Source of the DNA: Parastagonospora avenae f. sp. tritici 18332-5 | Taxonomy: Eukaryota > Ascomycota > Dothideomycetes > Pleosporales > Phaeosphaeriaceae | Length of the DNA: 64,000 nucleotides | Assembly: GCA_022559985.1 (NCBI GenBank) | Contig: JAFJTR010000038.1 | Location: forward strand, 124,001 to 188,000 | Direction of reading: 5' to 3' | Translations under genes and position numbers: made by a program | The notes under the pieces: generated by a model | Databases searched by the model: none | What the model was told of the DNA's origin: nothing | The model's input: only the letters and a program-made list of their open reading frames with translations | In this document: piece after piece, positions 44,628 to 55,482 of the stretch | Position numbering within the stretch: the first letter of the stretch is position 1 | How the letters are laid out: each line of letters begins with the position of its first letter

Positions 44628-45581
44628 TCACATCTTTTCAAAGGTCGCCGCCCTCTCCATAGACTCCACGGCATCCTTCGCCACAGTCCTAGTTTCCTCA
44701 CCAAGACCGTCCATCTTCGCAATCTCCGCGAACCTATCCTTCCAAAAGTTCCACCTCGCAGGACTAAACTCGGCCTTGCCCTTCCAAAGCGCGCCTCCTC
44801 TCCCAGGATTACCGTGCTTCTTATCCTTTGGCGTGAGATCCTCTTGTTTCTCGAACAGGACGTGATGAGCGCCGAAGACCCACACTGCTGCAGCTGGCAC
44901 ATAAGTTTCGTACTTCTGGACTGCGGTTGACTCCTCGTCATCCTCGTTAGGTGTTTCTAGGGCTTGGCGCATGGCCCAGATGGCGAAGAGGAAGTTGTCT
45001 GCGAGCTTTTCTCGGACAAGCAGGGCGAGGAAGAAGTTGAGATTTGACCATGCTAGGTTCTCGACTTCGAAGGATGTTCCGGGGATAGGCTGATCGTTGT
45101 ATACCTCGCGACAGGCCATGAGCAGATCGGTCTGTTTTTTGTGCAGATAATTGTACTGCTCATTGTTGGGAATGGAGTGCTCTTTGAACGCTTGAACGAG
45201 GCGGACGATGGAAATGTGGACGTTGGGATCGCGATAGTGTGTTCGTCTTGCCGCGTGTAGGATGCTGAACCACAGGTCCATGAAGTTTACATCATCCAGT
45301 CTCTCTGCCGAGATCTTCTCATCGATCGGTGTGAGGATCTTCTTGGCTGCATCTTCTAGTTCGAGCTTCTCCTTTAGATAATCCTGAACACTGGTATAAA
45401 AACAGCTGTCTTCTTCTGGCCGAAACCATCCGCGGACCTTTGCGATCTGATCAATTTTCGCGCCATCGTCGTCGTTGCTCGACACGATCTCTTGGATCTG
45501 TTGGTTTTGTTTCTGGTGCGGGGTATCAGCAGCGGCCAGAGAGTCTGTATGTCCGAGGTGACCTACTTCGATCCGCGACAT
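44628..45581 (-). CDS. DUF3632-like protein
   Basis: 317 aa from ATG 45581 (MSRIEVGHLGHTDS). The frame is open to an earlier ATG at 45860, which would give 410 aa, and a third at 45662. The preferred start is the last one before the conserved-looking part, and the upstream section is Pro/Ser/Arg-rich and not protein-like. The body is helical: VNFMDLWFSILHAARRTHYR, then LVQAFKEHSIP, then VENLAWSNLNFFLALLVREK, ending ARWNFWKDRFAEIAKMDGLG. This layout fits the ascomycete-only family DUF3632, whose members are single-domain soluble proteins of unknown function. Convergent with the M20 gene. Confidence is good for the gene, moderate for the family. Confidence 0.75.
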   Translation of the reverse strand: MSRIEVGHLGHTDSLAAADTPHQKQNQQIQEIVSSNDDDGAKIDQIAKVRGWFRPEEDSCFYTSVQDYLKEKLELEDAAKKILTPIDEKISAERLDDVNFMDLWFSILHAARRTHYRDPNVHISIVRLVQAFKEHSIPNNEQYNYLHKKQTDLLMACREVYNDQPIPGTSFEVENLAWSNLNFFLALLVREKLADNFLFAIWAMRQALETPNEDDEESTAVQKYETYVPAAAVWVFGAHHVLFEKQEDLTPKDKKHGNPGRGGALWKGKAEFSPARWNFWKDRFAEIAKMDGLGEETRTVAKDAVESMERAATFEKM

Positions 45582-45964
45582 TGTGCCTGGTAGTATTTCA
45601 CGAGAGGACAGCTTGACAGAATACTTGAGTTGTGGTGTTGGTGTTGCAGGCGATGATGTCATTCCTCGCGGATGGTGTACCCTAAGTGCGACACCCCACG
45701 TGTCGCAAGATCTGCACCCATTGGCAGCCGGTATCGATACTTTTTCGCATAGCCATCCATCTGTTTCGTTGAGAGGTCTGACCAGAGCTGGCAGCATGTG
45801 ATACTGAGGAACCCGATTTATTACTCGCCGTCGAATAGCCAAGAGAGCGTTGATGCTCATGCTCTAGCACTTTTGGCAAGGCGTGAACAGTGTCCTCTAA
45901 ATTGGAGTATCTCTTCGTACATATAGAAGCCGAGGCTAGAACAGCTAGTCGCATTTCCTGGAAC
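45582..45964. other. Intergenic region
   Basis: Promoter or leader of the DUF3632 gene; the open frame continues through much of it to 45860. If the longer start is used, this is coding. Confidence 0.4.
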
Positions 45965-46975
45965 TCATTGGCCTGGACCATCCACAGCAAATGTTCCCTT
46001 AACCTTCACGCACAGATCTCCTCTCACGCTCTCCAGTGTTCCGATGATCTCAGTCGAGCTCTGCGACTCGACTTGCTTGGTCAAGTCTTTCTTCGTCGAA
46101 AGCCACCCGAGCCAGCTCTTTGTAGGTTCCGCTTCTGGTTCTGGGGGAGGTGCGGTCTGCCACAAGTTCGGCTGTGAAAATGATGCGCGAAGGATGTAAA
46201 AGTCGAGGCTGTATGTCGGTTTTGCGTACGTTATGGCTAACGAAGTTGGACGGTGAATTGCTTCTGCGGGACGACTGTTAGCTTCGCGTTGACCAGGTCA
46301 AACTCGTGCGGGTTCAATCGCATGGGATCGTGACTGAATTGTGTACATACCTACAGTACCATTTGGCCCTCTTACCATCCGCGCCATGGTCTCCTCAAAC
46401 ATCGTGGCTATGGCTCCTCCATGAGCAACACCCGGCCATCCAGCTAAGCCTCCTCCGATCCAAACAACCGCGACCATTTCTTTCGTCTCTGCATTCCAGA
46501 ATGCTCTTTGTACACCAAACCCCCGAGTGCCGCTCAGAGCACTCAATATGCCAGTCCTACCTTCTGCTTCTCCGCCCTTCACGAAGTCGAAATCTACTTC
46601 CACCCAGCTTTTCACCTTGGACTTCTCTGCGACCCCGGTGCCTGTCAGGGCAGTATCAGAGTGCAGGTTGAAGCTCTGCTTTCGCAGGGATTGCACAATG
46701 TCCAGCTTGTCGATATCTGCACCCAAGGACTCGATAATGAGTTTATCTTCTGGCGATCCGGGATTTGGTAGACCGAGAGGAGCAGCAAATTGCCGTGCAC
46801 CCAGGCCTGCGGTCACACCCAAGGCAAGAATGCCTGCATACCAAATGTACGACCAGCGGAAGCCGGACTGGAGGGGCAATTTGAGGTAATTAGGGCATGC
46901 GTATCTTCGGGCTACACGACTTTGGTAGGACGGTCTGAAAGGTGGCGATCGAAATACGCGCCGGAGTCGCGCCAT
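45965..46975 (-). CDS. Hotdog-fold thioesterase, probably mitochondrial
   Basis: Predicted acyl-CoA thioesterase of the 4HBT (hotdog) superfamily. Exons 46351-46975 and 45965-46263, intron 46264-46350 (GTATGT donor, GCTAAC branch, GCAG), phase 1, 307 aa. ATG 46975 gives an Arg-rich, acid-free start (MARLRRVFRSPPFRPSYQSR) typical of a mitochondrial presequence. An upstream in-frame ATG at 47032 would add 19 residues. A hydrophobic segment (SYIWYAGILALGVTAGLG) at about 42-59 could be a membrane anchor. The hotdog core is VVWIGGGLAGWPGVAHGGAI, where HGG is the hallmark, then MFEETMAR, then across the splice SLAITYAKPTYSLDFYILRA. The C-terminal half includes a Pro/Glu linker (PPPEPEAEPTKS). Several fungal relatives share this membrane-anchored layout. 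Substrate acyl length unknown. Confidence 0.82.
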
Positions 46976-47187
46976 GGCTGCCGGACGTTTTGTCGTCGAT
47001 AACGCTGGTGAGGGAGATAGCAACTCAAACATTTACGCGCTCGCCGAGGCATTGCACTAGCGGCTTGGCATCGATCTGCTCCTTATCGACATGATGGCCT
47101 TGACATGTTTGCCCACACAACCCGAAATGTAATGGATCCCTATACCATCTTGATCGAAGTTTATACTACCAAAGCAGCTACAATATA

Positions 47188-47681
47188 TCACAATCTCCCC
47201 GGATGCGGGTCCTCTACGTGCCTGATGTCAAGCTTCCCAACCTCAACACCATGAAACATGCGAACCTACAGCAACTTAATACACGCAATCTAGACATGAC
47301 TATTATATATGGACGACTCACGTTTACCCCCAATAGATCCGGCGGCGTTTCCCCGAACTCGCCCATCCTCGGGTCGAAAAACACACTGCTCCCACACTTT
47401 TCGCAAAACTTGTGCAAGTTGCGCTTCGCACCGAAGGAGTAGTTCTTCAGGGCTTCTTCTCCACTGTTGATGTGAACTTTGGATCTCTCAGGGTACACGA
47501 GTAGGTAGCCGTTGCGACTACAGATGCTGCAATTGCATGATACGACTTTCCATTGGGGAAGTGGTGGCGACAGAAGGACGGTGTATTGAACAGTATCGCA
47601 GTGGCAGCTTGCTGTATATGTCTGGCAATTGTCTGGATCAAATGCTGGGAGGGAGGGCTTTGATGGCTCGGATTCATTCAT
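47188..47681 (-). CDS. GFA/CENP-V-domain zinc protein
   Basis: 145 aa. Exons 47322-47681 and 47188-47265, intron 47266-47321 (GTGAGT...TGTAG), phase 0. The zinc-binding cysteines follow the family pattern: C26-x-C28 (SCHCDTVQYTV), C49-x-C51-x2-C54 (CNCSICSRNGYLL), then C93-x2-C96 (KFCEKCGSSVFF). The spliced C-terminus gives VRMFHGVEVGKLDI, the usual end of the fold, so the intron is needed. The family is named for glutathione-dependent formaldehyde-activating enzyme, but most fungal members have no proven reaction, so I leave it at the domain level. Start at ATG 47681. It is divergent in context from nothing close; the thioesterase lies 155 bp or more downstream on the same strand. Confidence 0.9.
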
Positions 47682-48413
47682 GGTGATGGGGGCAATTGAT
47701 GTGCTTAGTTGAGGGTGTGCAGACAGTAGGTGCAAAAGGTTAAATGTGGAACTCAGTGAAGTCTCTTTGTTGATCACAACTTAGCTGCCTAGTTATCACG
47801 ACAGCAATCGTCATGAATTACATATACAATGCCGTTAGTCTAAGAAGATCACACATCATCGGCGACTTTCCAATGTCTCCGACTCAAGATAGTGCATCAA
47901 AGTCTCCGCAACACACTATCGCAAACATACCTCAATCAGAATGCTTCGACGACATTCAACTAAACACTAAGCCTCGACGAAGATGCATCCATGCAAGCCA
48001 ACACGCTCGCACGACCAAGAATGCACCTGGGCAACCTCGCCTGAGCATTCACACCATTCGCCAGAAAACATCACGAGACCACAACACCAATATCCCCATC
48101 CGAGACATACCCAACACCTCATCTCCACCCCAAAAACAAAAGCCACCAGCCCACTCCCCCTCCACCGATCCCCGTCCCACCGCACCCAATCTCGCACCAC
48201 CACGCATGTCCCACCGCTTCCAGCCCACCGATCCGCCCGTGCGACGCTCGTGACCTGAACGGACCGGAAGCTCCGATTGGTGTCTCAGTGTGCATCCCAC
48301 CCAAATTAATGGGTAGGGGGGCGTCGTACTAGGCGCGTAGACGGGTGTGTGTACCGAGTGTGCGCTGGGTTCGTGAAGCACCGAGGCATGGATTCACATC
48401 ATTTCGGAGGGAG

Positions 48414-48441
48414 ACTTGGTACCTGCCCAATTAGGCAAGTT
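48414..48441 (+). repeat. Copy A of a degenerate 28-bp repeat
   Basis: ACTTGGTACCTGCC...AGGCAAGTT. Matches copy B at 48539-48566 (ACCTGGTACCTACC...AGGCAACCT) at about 22 of 28 positions, same strand, 125 bp apart. Both contain GGTACC. Origin unknown. Confidence 0.4.
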
Positions 48442-48538
48442 ATATTCAGGTTTTGATGACTGCAGAATTCCCGTGAAAGTGATTCCCAGGAAATTCCAGG
48501 CAAGATGAGATGAACATATAGAGTCTTGAGGGTGGGAT

Positions 48539-48566
48539 ACCTGGTACCTACCGAATCAGGCAACCT
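48539..48566 (+). repeat. Copy B of a degenerate 28-bp repeat
   Basis: Partner of the copy at 48414-48441; see that entry. The DNA between them shows no coding signal. Confidence 0.4.
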
Positions 48567-48970
48567 GTCTTTCAAGTGTAGATAGTAGCAAAATTGTCGG
48601 TGTACTTCCCTCTTTGCCATGTCACTCACACGCAAATGCGCTCTTCACTCAAAACTTCAGAGTCACATGTCAAATAGAAGAACATGAAATCGTCAAATAA
48701 TGCTTCATCGATGATTATACTCCCACAGGCTATGCGTCCCAAGCTCCAAAGAGCCTATAAAGTCAGTGAGCCACCATGCAAATGCTACAAGACAAAAGCC
48801 ACCCGTGTAAGAACTTTTCAAATTACCGACCCAATGCCCAATTTCGCCAATGCTATAGCAAACGTGATGAAGGTATTCGTGTATTACTCTGCGCAGCTGA
48901 TAACGCCGGGGTGTGCAATTGCTAATCGAAAAGGGTTGGGGGATGTTCGCGGTTAGAGGTCGTGAGGTGG

Positions 48971-49006
48971 GGAAGGAGTCGAGGAAGGAGTCGAGGAAGG
49001 AGTCGA
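48971..49006 (+). repeat. 12-bp tandem repeat, three copies
   Basis: Unit GGAAGGAGTCGA repeated three times without mismatch. Lies in the probable 3' flank of the kinase gene. Confidence 0.85.
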
Positions 49007-49243
49007 GGGAAATGTTGCTGGGGATCTGATGTTGTCGTATCCTTGTGTTTGGGGGTATCGTGCTCGAAGTGACCAACATTACATCCAAAGAAGTGTGCAT
49101 ACCCAAATCATCCACCAGTCGTACCTTCTCGCCTCCATACCAATTTCCAAGCAAACTTATGCTTTTTATTATGATTGTGTATGTCGTTGAACGCTCATAC
49201 ATCTTCTGCTCGTTACTGCGTCTTCATCTTGGTCGCAAATCTC

Positions 49244-52200
49244 CTAATCCAAGACCTCCATCATGGCCGCCTGCTTCTCTGGATCCTCGATGAGCATGCA
49301 CCGAGCGCGGCAAACATCCTCAACGATATCGACGACTTTTCGGAAGCTAGACGCGGCGCCGCGTGTCTGGGTAAATCGCGCGAGGCAGAGATTGGCGCGC
49401 TGGCCGTGCTCGAGGACGACAAAGAGCTCGATGACGAAGGACACGGGCTTGATCTTGAGATCTGTAGCAATTCGATGTTAGCATACTGTTAATGAAAATT
49501 GAGAACAACGACAAAAAGAACGCAGCATTACATCGCAAGATATGCTCCACTTCCAAAACCTCAACCGTAAAGCGCCAGTCTTCCAGGCGCCACTCGCTGA
49601 ACAAAAGATTCGGACAAGGGGAGGAGTTATACTTACGGTTGCCTTTGTCAACACGCCCGGTGATCGTGTTAGTCTCTCGATCAAAAGTAACGTCGCGGAT
49701 GCCGAAGCGCTGCCAGTCTCGAAGCAAGCGTACCAGATCCTGTCGGACCTTGCCACGCCCGATATGGAAACACAAAGTCTTATTAGCAGGCTTGATGTGC
49801 AAAAAGCGAGAGAGCCAGTTCATCTGCATCTCGGGAGGACCAGTGCGAGGAGCCGCTTCGCCGCCGTGCTCAGCGCCAAGATCGAATCCGGAGAGGATAG
49901 ACGAGGAGCTGAAGTTTACAGCTGGAGAGATGTTAGTACAACTCACATATTCTTTCAAGTGAGACTGCTTACTGCCGAGCTCCATGGGTCGCTTGCCCTT
50001 GTCTTCCTTAGGCTTCTTGCCGAACAGTCCAAGGAACCCCTTTCGCAGGGCGCCATCGCTCTTAGTCGCTGGCGCGCTGCTGTTGCGAATCGGAAACTCG
50101 CTGTCGTTGCTCTTCGCCGATTGCTTAGCAGTATGTGGAGGGAAATAGGTCATGGCCTCGTTGTTTTCAGTTTTGAGGCGATCATCGAGGCCGTGCCATG
50201 CGTCAGGGATCTGAAGTAGGCCCGTTGAAGCCTTCTTCTTGACTTTGTTCTCCTTGTCATCGTCGCGATCTGTCTCTTCCGTGTTGCGACGGAACCAGAG
50301 TGACTTCTTCTTCTTGATGACTGGATCCTTCTTATCCACTGCTGGGACTTGCTGAGCAATACGCGCATTATGCAGATCATTCTGCACATCCTGGTAGGGC
50401 CGCACAGTGGAGTTTGACACCGGACCAGGCCAAGGTACAGAATGCGCCTCGTTGGCAGCCCTGGAGTTAATGCTCGCACCACTACGCTTGCGGATGTTGA
50501 GCGGAGCTATCCGTGTTGGTGACTGATCAACAAGGCGAATCGTTTGCTGCTCGATCGCCGCACGGGTGACTTGTGGTCTGAGGGGATCAGTAACAGCTCT
50601 ATAGTTGGGGCTATAGGGCTGTTCAAACCGATCATCACTGTCCTGCCTCTCTTCTGGGATAGCATGCAGAGGTGGAGGATGCTCTGGAGACTTTGCAGGA
50701 GCAGACACGGTGCGCTTGCTGTTGGGTGCAGGCAGCATCAAACGATCCAGATTCTCGAGGACTTCGTTGATGTGATCGGTGTTGTCGCCGTTTTCTTCGT
50801 AACGTCGGGCAATCTCCGCGCGAGTCTCCGCTAGTTTGCGCTGCAGGAACGTGTTTGGCGTCTCGTTCGGGACGGGCGGTAGTGGTCGCTGAGCCAGCGC
50901 ACCCTTCGCATTCGGGGTCAAGATTGAACTGCCCCCTGAGTCCCTCGTGTTCGAGAAGGAAGTAGGTGGAGTGTCGTATTGTGACATATCACGGTGCACC
51001 GTAGTGTCTGATGTCCGAACGCTCGAGCCAATGGAGGAGCGATTGAAGGCCACTTCCATAGCCTTGCCCAGCTCGGTGCTGACCTTCCTGGCTTCTGTCT
51101 GGATGTATTTGCTTGGGCTTTCTGGTTTACGCATCCTCAGGCGCGGCTTCTCCATGCGAGGAGTGACCCGGGACTTCGATGACCGATAAGCCGAAGAAGG
51201 TTGACGCGTGCTCGACCGATGAGACGAGCCATAGTCCGATGTTCCATAAGAGCCAATGGAAGTATGAGGACGGTGGACAGGTGTATTCTCGTCAGAAGTG
51301 TATGCCATGGCACTGTAGTCAATGCTACTAGCAGTGGCTACGGAAGAACGTCGATCACGCAAGTGAGAGAAGCTCACACCTCGTCTACCGATGCCACCTG
51401 AACGTGCGACAACAGGAGGACTGCTCGGCCAGTGTGAACTCGCCAGAGAAGCGCGTGACATGGAATGACGCTTCATGGATACGGAACGATGCGACGGGGT
51501 GCTTCGATATGAGGAGCATCGGGACATAGCAGAGCTACGCTTCGAGTTGTTGCGCAAGGCCTGAACGCGCAGAGAGCTGACCGTTGAATGCTGTCCCATC
51601 GCTGTAGCTGGACGACGCTTCCGGGGCTCGCTGGCATTGCTGTGTCCGCGGTGTATAGTAACGTTTTGGTTGATGACCCCTTGTTCAGGCAAAATAGGCT
51701 GTCTCGACGCTCGATAGGGGTCATAGCTGGCTTCCGAGGCGGGCGACTCGTAGAAGCTGTGCTGCGAGTAAAGATGTTCGTTGTTGAGAATCGAGTAGGC
51801 CGACTGCGAGCGCTGATGCTTGTTGGAAGGCATCTCTTCGACATCCTTGCGCGTAGGAGTATGCCGCGTGTTGTGATGGTGGTCGCTGTTTGACTTTGCC
51901 ACAGCATGATGCGCGTCAGGTTGGTAGTTCTCAAGCTGATCGGTATGGTAATTCCGGAGTGCCGAGTAGAAATACTTCTCTTGATTTGCCCTGTATCAAG
52001 TTAGTAGCTGCGGTTATATTCTGGACGACATATGCTTACTCTTTGCTTAGAAGACGCTGTATCAAAACCTCTTCCTTCTCGCTATGCCATAGTGTACGTA
52101 GATATCGCAGAATCTCGCGATCAACTGTGTCTCGCTTGAGTGACGTCCACTCTGCAATCGCGGGTAGAGGCCCCGTCCAGTGGTCCACAGTAGCAAACTC

Positions 52201-53476
52201 TCCGACGAAATTGAGCTCCTTCTGGTACTTTCGCATGAACGGGTGGTTCCAAATATCATCCAGGCCAATCCGGCGCTTTGGGTCTGCGACAAGTATACGT
52301 CGGATGAGATCCTGAGCCTCGGGTGACAAATTGTCGGGCATGACATACTTTGCGGCTTGGATGTCACGGAACAAGGCGCCCAAGTGCCTGTCCTCGCCCG
52401 AGTAGTTGAAGGGAGGTGTCCCAGTCAGGAGGACGAAGAGGATGACACCGCAGCTCCACACATCTGCCTTTGCGCCGTCGTATGATGTAGTCTTGATAAC
52501 CTCTGGCGCCGCATAGTGCGGGCTTCCACATGGCGTGGTGAGCTTCTTTCCCACGGGCTGCAAGGCAGCCATTCCGAAGTCGACCAGCTTGACAGTCATT
52601 GTGTCCCTGTCTAATAAGATGTTCTCCGGCTTCAGATCGCGATGATGAATGTTGATGCGGTGGCAGTAAATGAGGGCGGCGATGATCTGTCGGAAGATAT
52701 GTACAGCGTGAATCTCGATTAGACCCTCCTGCTCGTGGATGAAGCTGAAAAGCTCGCCACCCTCGACGTACTCCATGATGAGGTAGCTACACGACGTTAG
52801 ACAGCATTCAGTGTGATGTCGATAGGATATGTTCTTACAGCTCATTGCGATTCTCCCATATGTCATATAGGCGGACAATGTTTGGGTGGTCTAGCAACTT
52901 CATGATGCAAATCTCTCGCTCCAAGCCGAACGGGATGACCTTGCCCGTGGTCGCATCTTGCTCGGCACTCTTGATCAGATTGGCCAAGCTCAGCGCGCGC
53001 ACCTTCTCTGCCGTGGCCTTTGAGATGATTTTCGCAGCACCGTACTGCCCGGTGCCAGTGTGGCGGACGAGGCGTACACGCGAACAGCCGCCGCGGCCGA
53101 TGGTCCTGCCCAGCTGCCATGGGCCAATGCTTGTCTTGCGTCGCCGGTTGGTATTGGAGGCATTCGTGCTGGCGACTGAGACCTCGGAATCGCGCTTGTT
53201 GCCGTGTGGGCGAGGGTCGTGGGCTTGGACAGCCGAGAGACGCTTGTTCTCTGGCGAGGGTTGTTGTTGCTCGTGCCGTACGGCGAGCGAGCCATTGGGC
53301 ACTAGAGACTCGTTGTGGGGAAGAGTTTGCGGTGAGGAAGACGGCAACTGGTCGCGGCCGTGCTTATCCCCTCGACGCTGAACTTGCGGGGCCTCATTGC
53401 CGCGAGAAGACGTCTCGGCGAGGGCGCGTCGGCGCGTCGGTGGACGGCCCTGCTGGCTCTGGTGGTTGTGGTCCAT
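49244..53476 (-). CDS. Gin4/Hsl1/Cdr2-type septin-associated Ser/Thr kinase
   Basis: Bud-neck/septum kinase that in yeasts organises septins and relieves Wee1 inhibition (Nim1 family). Five exons: 52839-53476, 52040-52786, 49973-51990, 49637-49921 and 49244-49461, giving 1301 aa. Introns (52787-52838, 51991-52039, 49922-49972, 49462-49636) keep phase; two have perfect TACTAAC branch sites. Kinase domain about 119-400: glycine loop TIGRGGCS, Lys149 (AAKII), HRD 261-263 (HHRDLKPEN), DFG 282-284 and APE; looks active. The middle 700 residues are Ser/Arg-rich and disordered. The C-terminus carries a KA1-like lipid-binding domain: NWLSRFLHIKPANKTLCFHI, then across the last intron GNHLKIKPVSFVIELFVVLE and RFTQTRGAASSFRKVVDIVE. 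That join is what fixes the 175-nt last intron, which is longer than the others and open in one frame. Confidence 0.93.
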
Positions 53477-55482
53477 GGCTGCGGACCCGGCTGGCGTCTC
53501 GCGGTGCAGTGATCAAGGAAGAAACTCCTTGATGCTCGTGCAGTGCGGATTACAATTAGTGGGTAGGGGGATAGGCCAAGATGCACTGAATAAGAGATGC
53601 GCTCGACGTCCGAGCACTGAGACGCGGTGGTGGTGGCGAAGGAGGGTTTTGCAGTGGTTTTACCCTACGCGTATGCCATGATTGACCCGCCGTGTTGTGT
53701 TGTGTTGTTATGTTCCTGCTGTTGCTATTGCGACCACTCGATGCCCCGCTCGGTGCGAGTCGGTCGACGGGCGCCGGTAAAGGAGGGGCGGCAGGCTCTG
53801 CGGTGGCAAGGAAATCTACTCGTTGACCCAAAAAGCTAACAGGTGTTGGATGGCATACAATGGCTGGTGTGTCGATGTTTGGGAAGCAATGTTGGGAGGA
53901 AAGCCAGAGCACGGGCCGGCTCATGCAGGTGGAGGGCGCGCAAACGCTCAAACGGCAAGTGCTCTTGTCACGCACCAGCGGCGATGGGATCGTCGTCGAG
54001 AAGCAGGTGTGACCTCTGTCCTCTCTGAGAAGCGCAGCCGACAGTCGGGAATTCAGTGGAGCAAGAATGTGCCAAGCATCGCGTGGGAGAGGAAGGGTGG
54101 TGTTTCTCAAGTCCAGAACGGGACAAGAGGAATGGGTTGTTAGGATAATTCCACAGATATGCAAAAAGTGCGCCATAATCTTGCGACTGTGGTGAGTTCC
54201 TGGCTTACCTCGAGGACACTCCTGGGATTCTAGATGATGCTGGGCCTCTGCTATCGTCGCTTCCTTACGCGCAAATGGCATGGCTTGATGAGTGCCCACG
54301 TGGACAGCACACCACTGCGAAGCACACCGCGGAGCTTAATGGGAGAAGATGAAGATGGAATCAGACGCATGGATAGCGGGTGACAAGCCCGTGCGAAAAG
54401 GAATGACTTGAGAAAGACGCGTGTGGCAAAGAAATGGAGTGACGGCAAGACGAACAAGACAGTGGCTAAGAATTACCTACGTACGACCTAAAGGAGATGA
54501 ACTGAGGACAATTATAAGCACTGGAAGTTAACCAAATATGCAGGTATCTGTACACTGATGGTGTCGTCGCGAATGACATGGGACGACTCGAAGGGAGAAG
54601 ACATGAGGTTCGAAGGGGGCGCGAACCAAAGCGTCGATCGCTGCGCGACATGACCTGCGTGGAAGATGCCGCTCTCGATCTCCGCTCCAGCACCAGGTTG
54701 CTGGGTCCAGGTACCGACCAGCCGTCCGAGCACAACAAAACCTTAACGCAGCCTCTCCTCTTTCGAGCACATATTGCATGAACTGTTCCATCGCACACAG
54801 CTTATGGTCAGCGACATGCTCCGACGCACACATGCAGAAAACACAAAGCATCTGACGCGGACCTGAGCAGGCTGGAACAAGCGGTTTGAAGAACAGTAAA
54901 ATATTGCATCTTGGTATTTGCACGCTGCGCTATGGCTCCCTTTTACCCACCCCTGTTCCTATGTTCCCGCGATACTAATGCCGTGTACTGTGTATGGGTA
55001 CGGGACCTTCTTTTGAAGCAGCTTTCCTGCTGTGGTTCCCGGACCCAAACCTGAAACCGTGCCTGTCCCGCCTTCGAATCGAAATGCTCCAACATGTACG
55101 AAAGAGATCCCGTAGACACACGCACTTCCCGCAGAAGCACAATGGCGCACAATACCTGATACAAGCCCCTACATTGCACCAGCCAAAAGGTATATCCGCC
55201 GCCCAGACCGAAAAGTAACATCAACAAGGAAAAATGCAGACCCGATATGTTTGCCATGCCTGGACACTATACAACGCCAGCCTAAGGTATATCCAATGCG
55301 TGCCCAGGGGTTATCCCAACCGCAAATAAACAATAAACATCAAACATGAAGATCGTAGCCAAATACTTGCAGCGAAGGTATTGGCTGGGGGTAAAATCGC
55401 CCCCGTGCCGTAAAAGATAAACATGTACTTAATACAGAGCGAAAGAAGCGAAGATCCAGGAACGCAGCACTATCGGCGATCT
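53477..55482. other. Intergenic region, 2 kb
   Basis: Promoter and leader of the kinase gene and 3' flank of the C2H2 factor gene. Short frames only. A Pro/Ala/Ser-rich minus-strand frame (53556-54299) precedes the kinase but overlaps no motif and is not called. Confidence 0.4.

Larger units (their letters stand above)
47682..49243. other. Intergenic region with degenerate repeats
   Basis: Between the GFA-domain gene's start and the kinase gene's stop. Contains a pair of related 28-bp sequences (48414-48441 and 48539-48566) and a 12-bp triplicate at 48971-49006. No gene supported. Confidence 0.45.

Noticed and set aside
40101..47681. A secondary-metabolite gene cluster
   Set aside because: No polyketide, peptide or terpene synthase, no transporter and no pathway regulator within the interval; two oxygenases alone are not enough.
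48705..49202. 165-codon minus-strand frame containing three LDSF repeats
   Set aside because: The repeat is a direct product of the 12-bp DNA triplicate and the rest lacks protein character; likely kinase 3' flank.
49500..49580. A cassette exon reading EWRLEDWRFTVEVLEVEH in the kinase tail
   Set aside because: No acceptor-donor pair joins it in phase to both neighbours; direct joining of GNH to LKIKPV matches the domain better.
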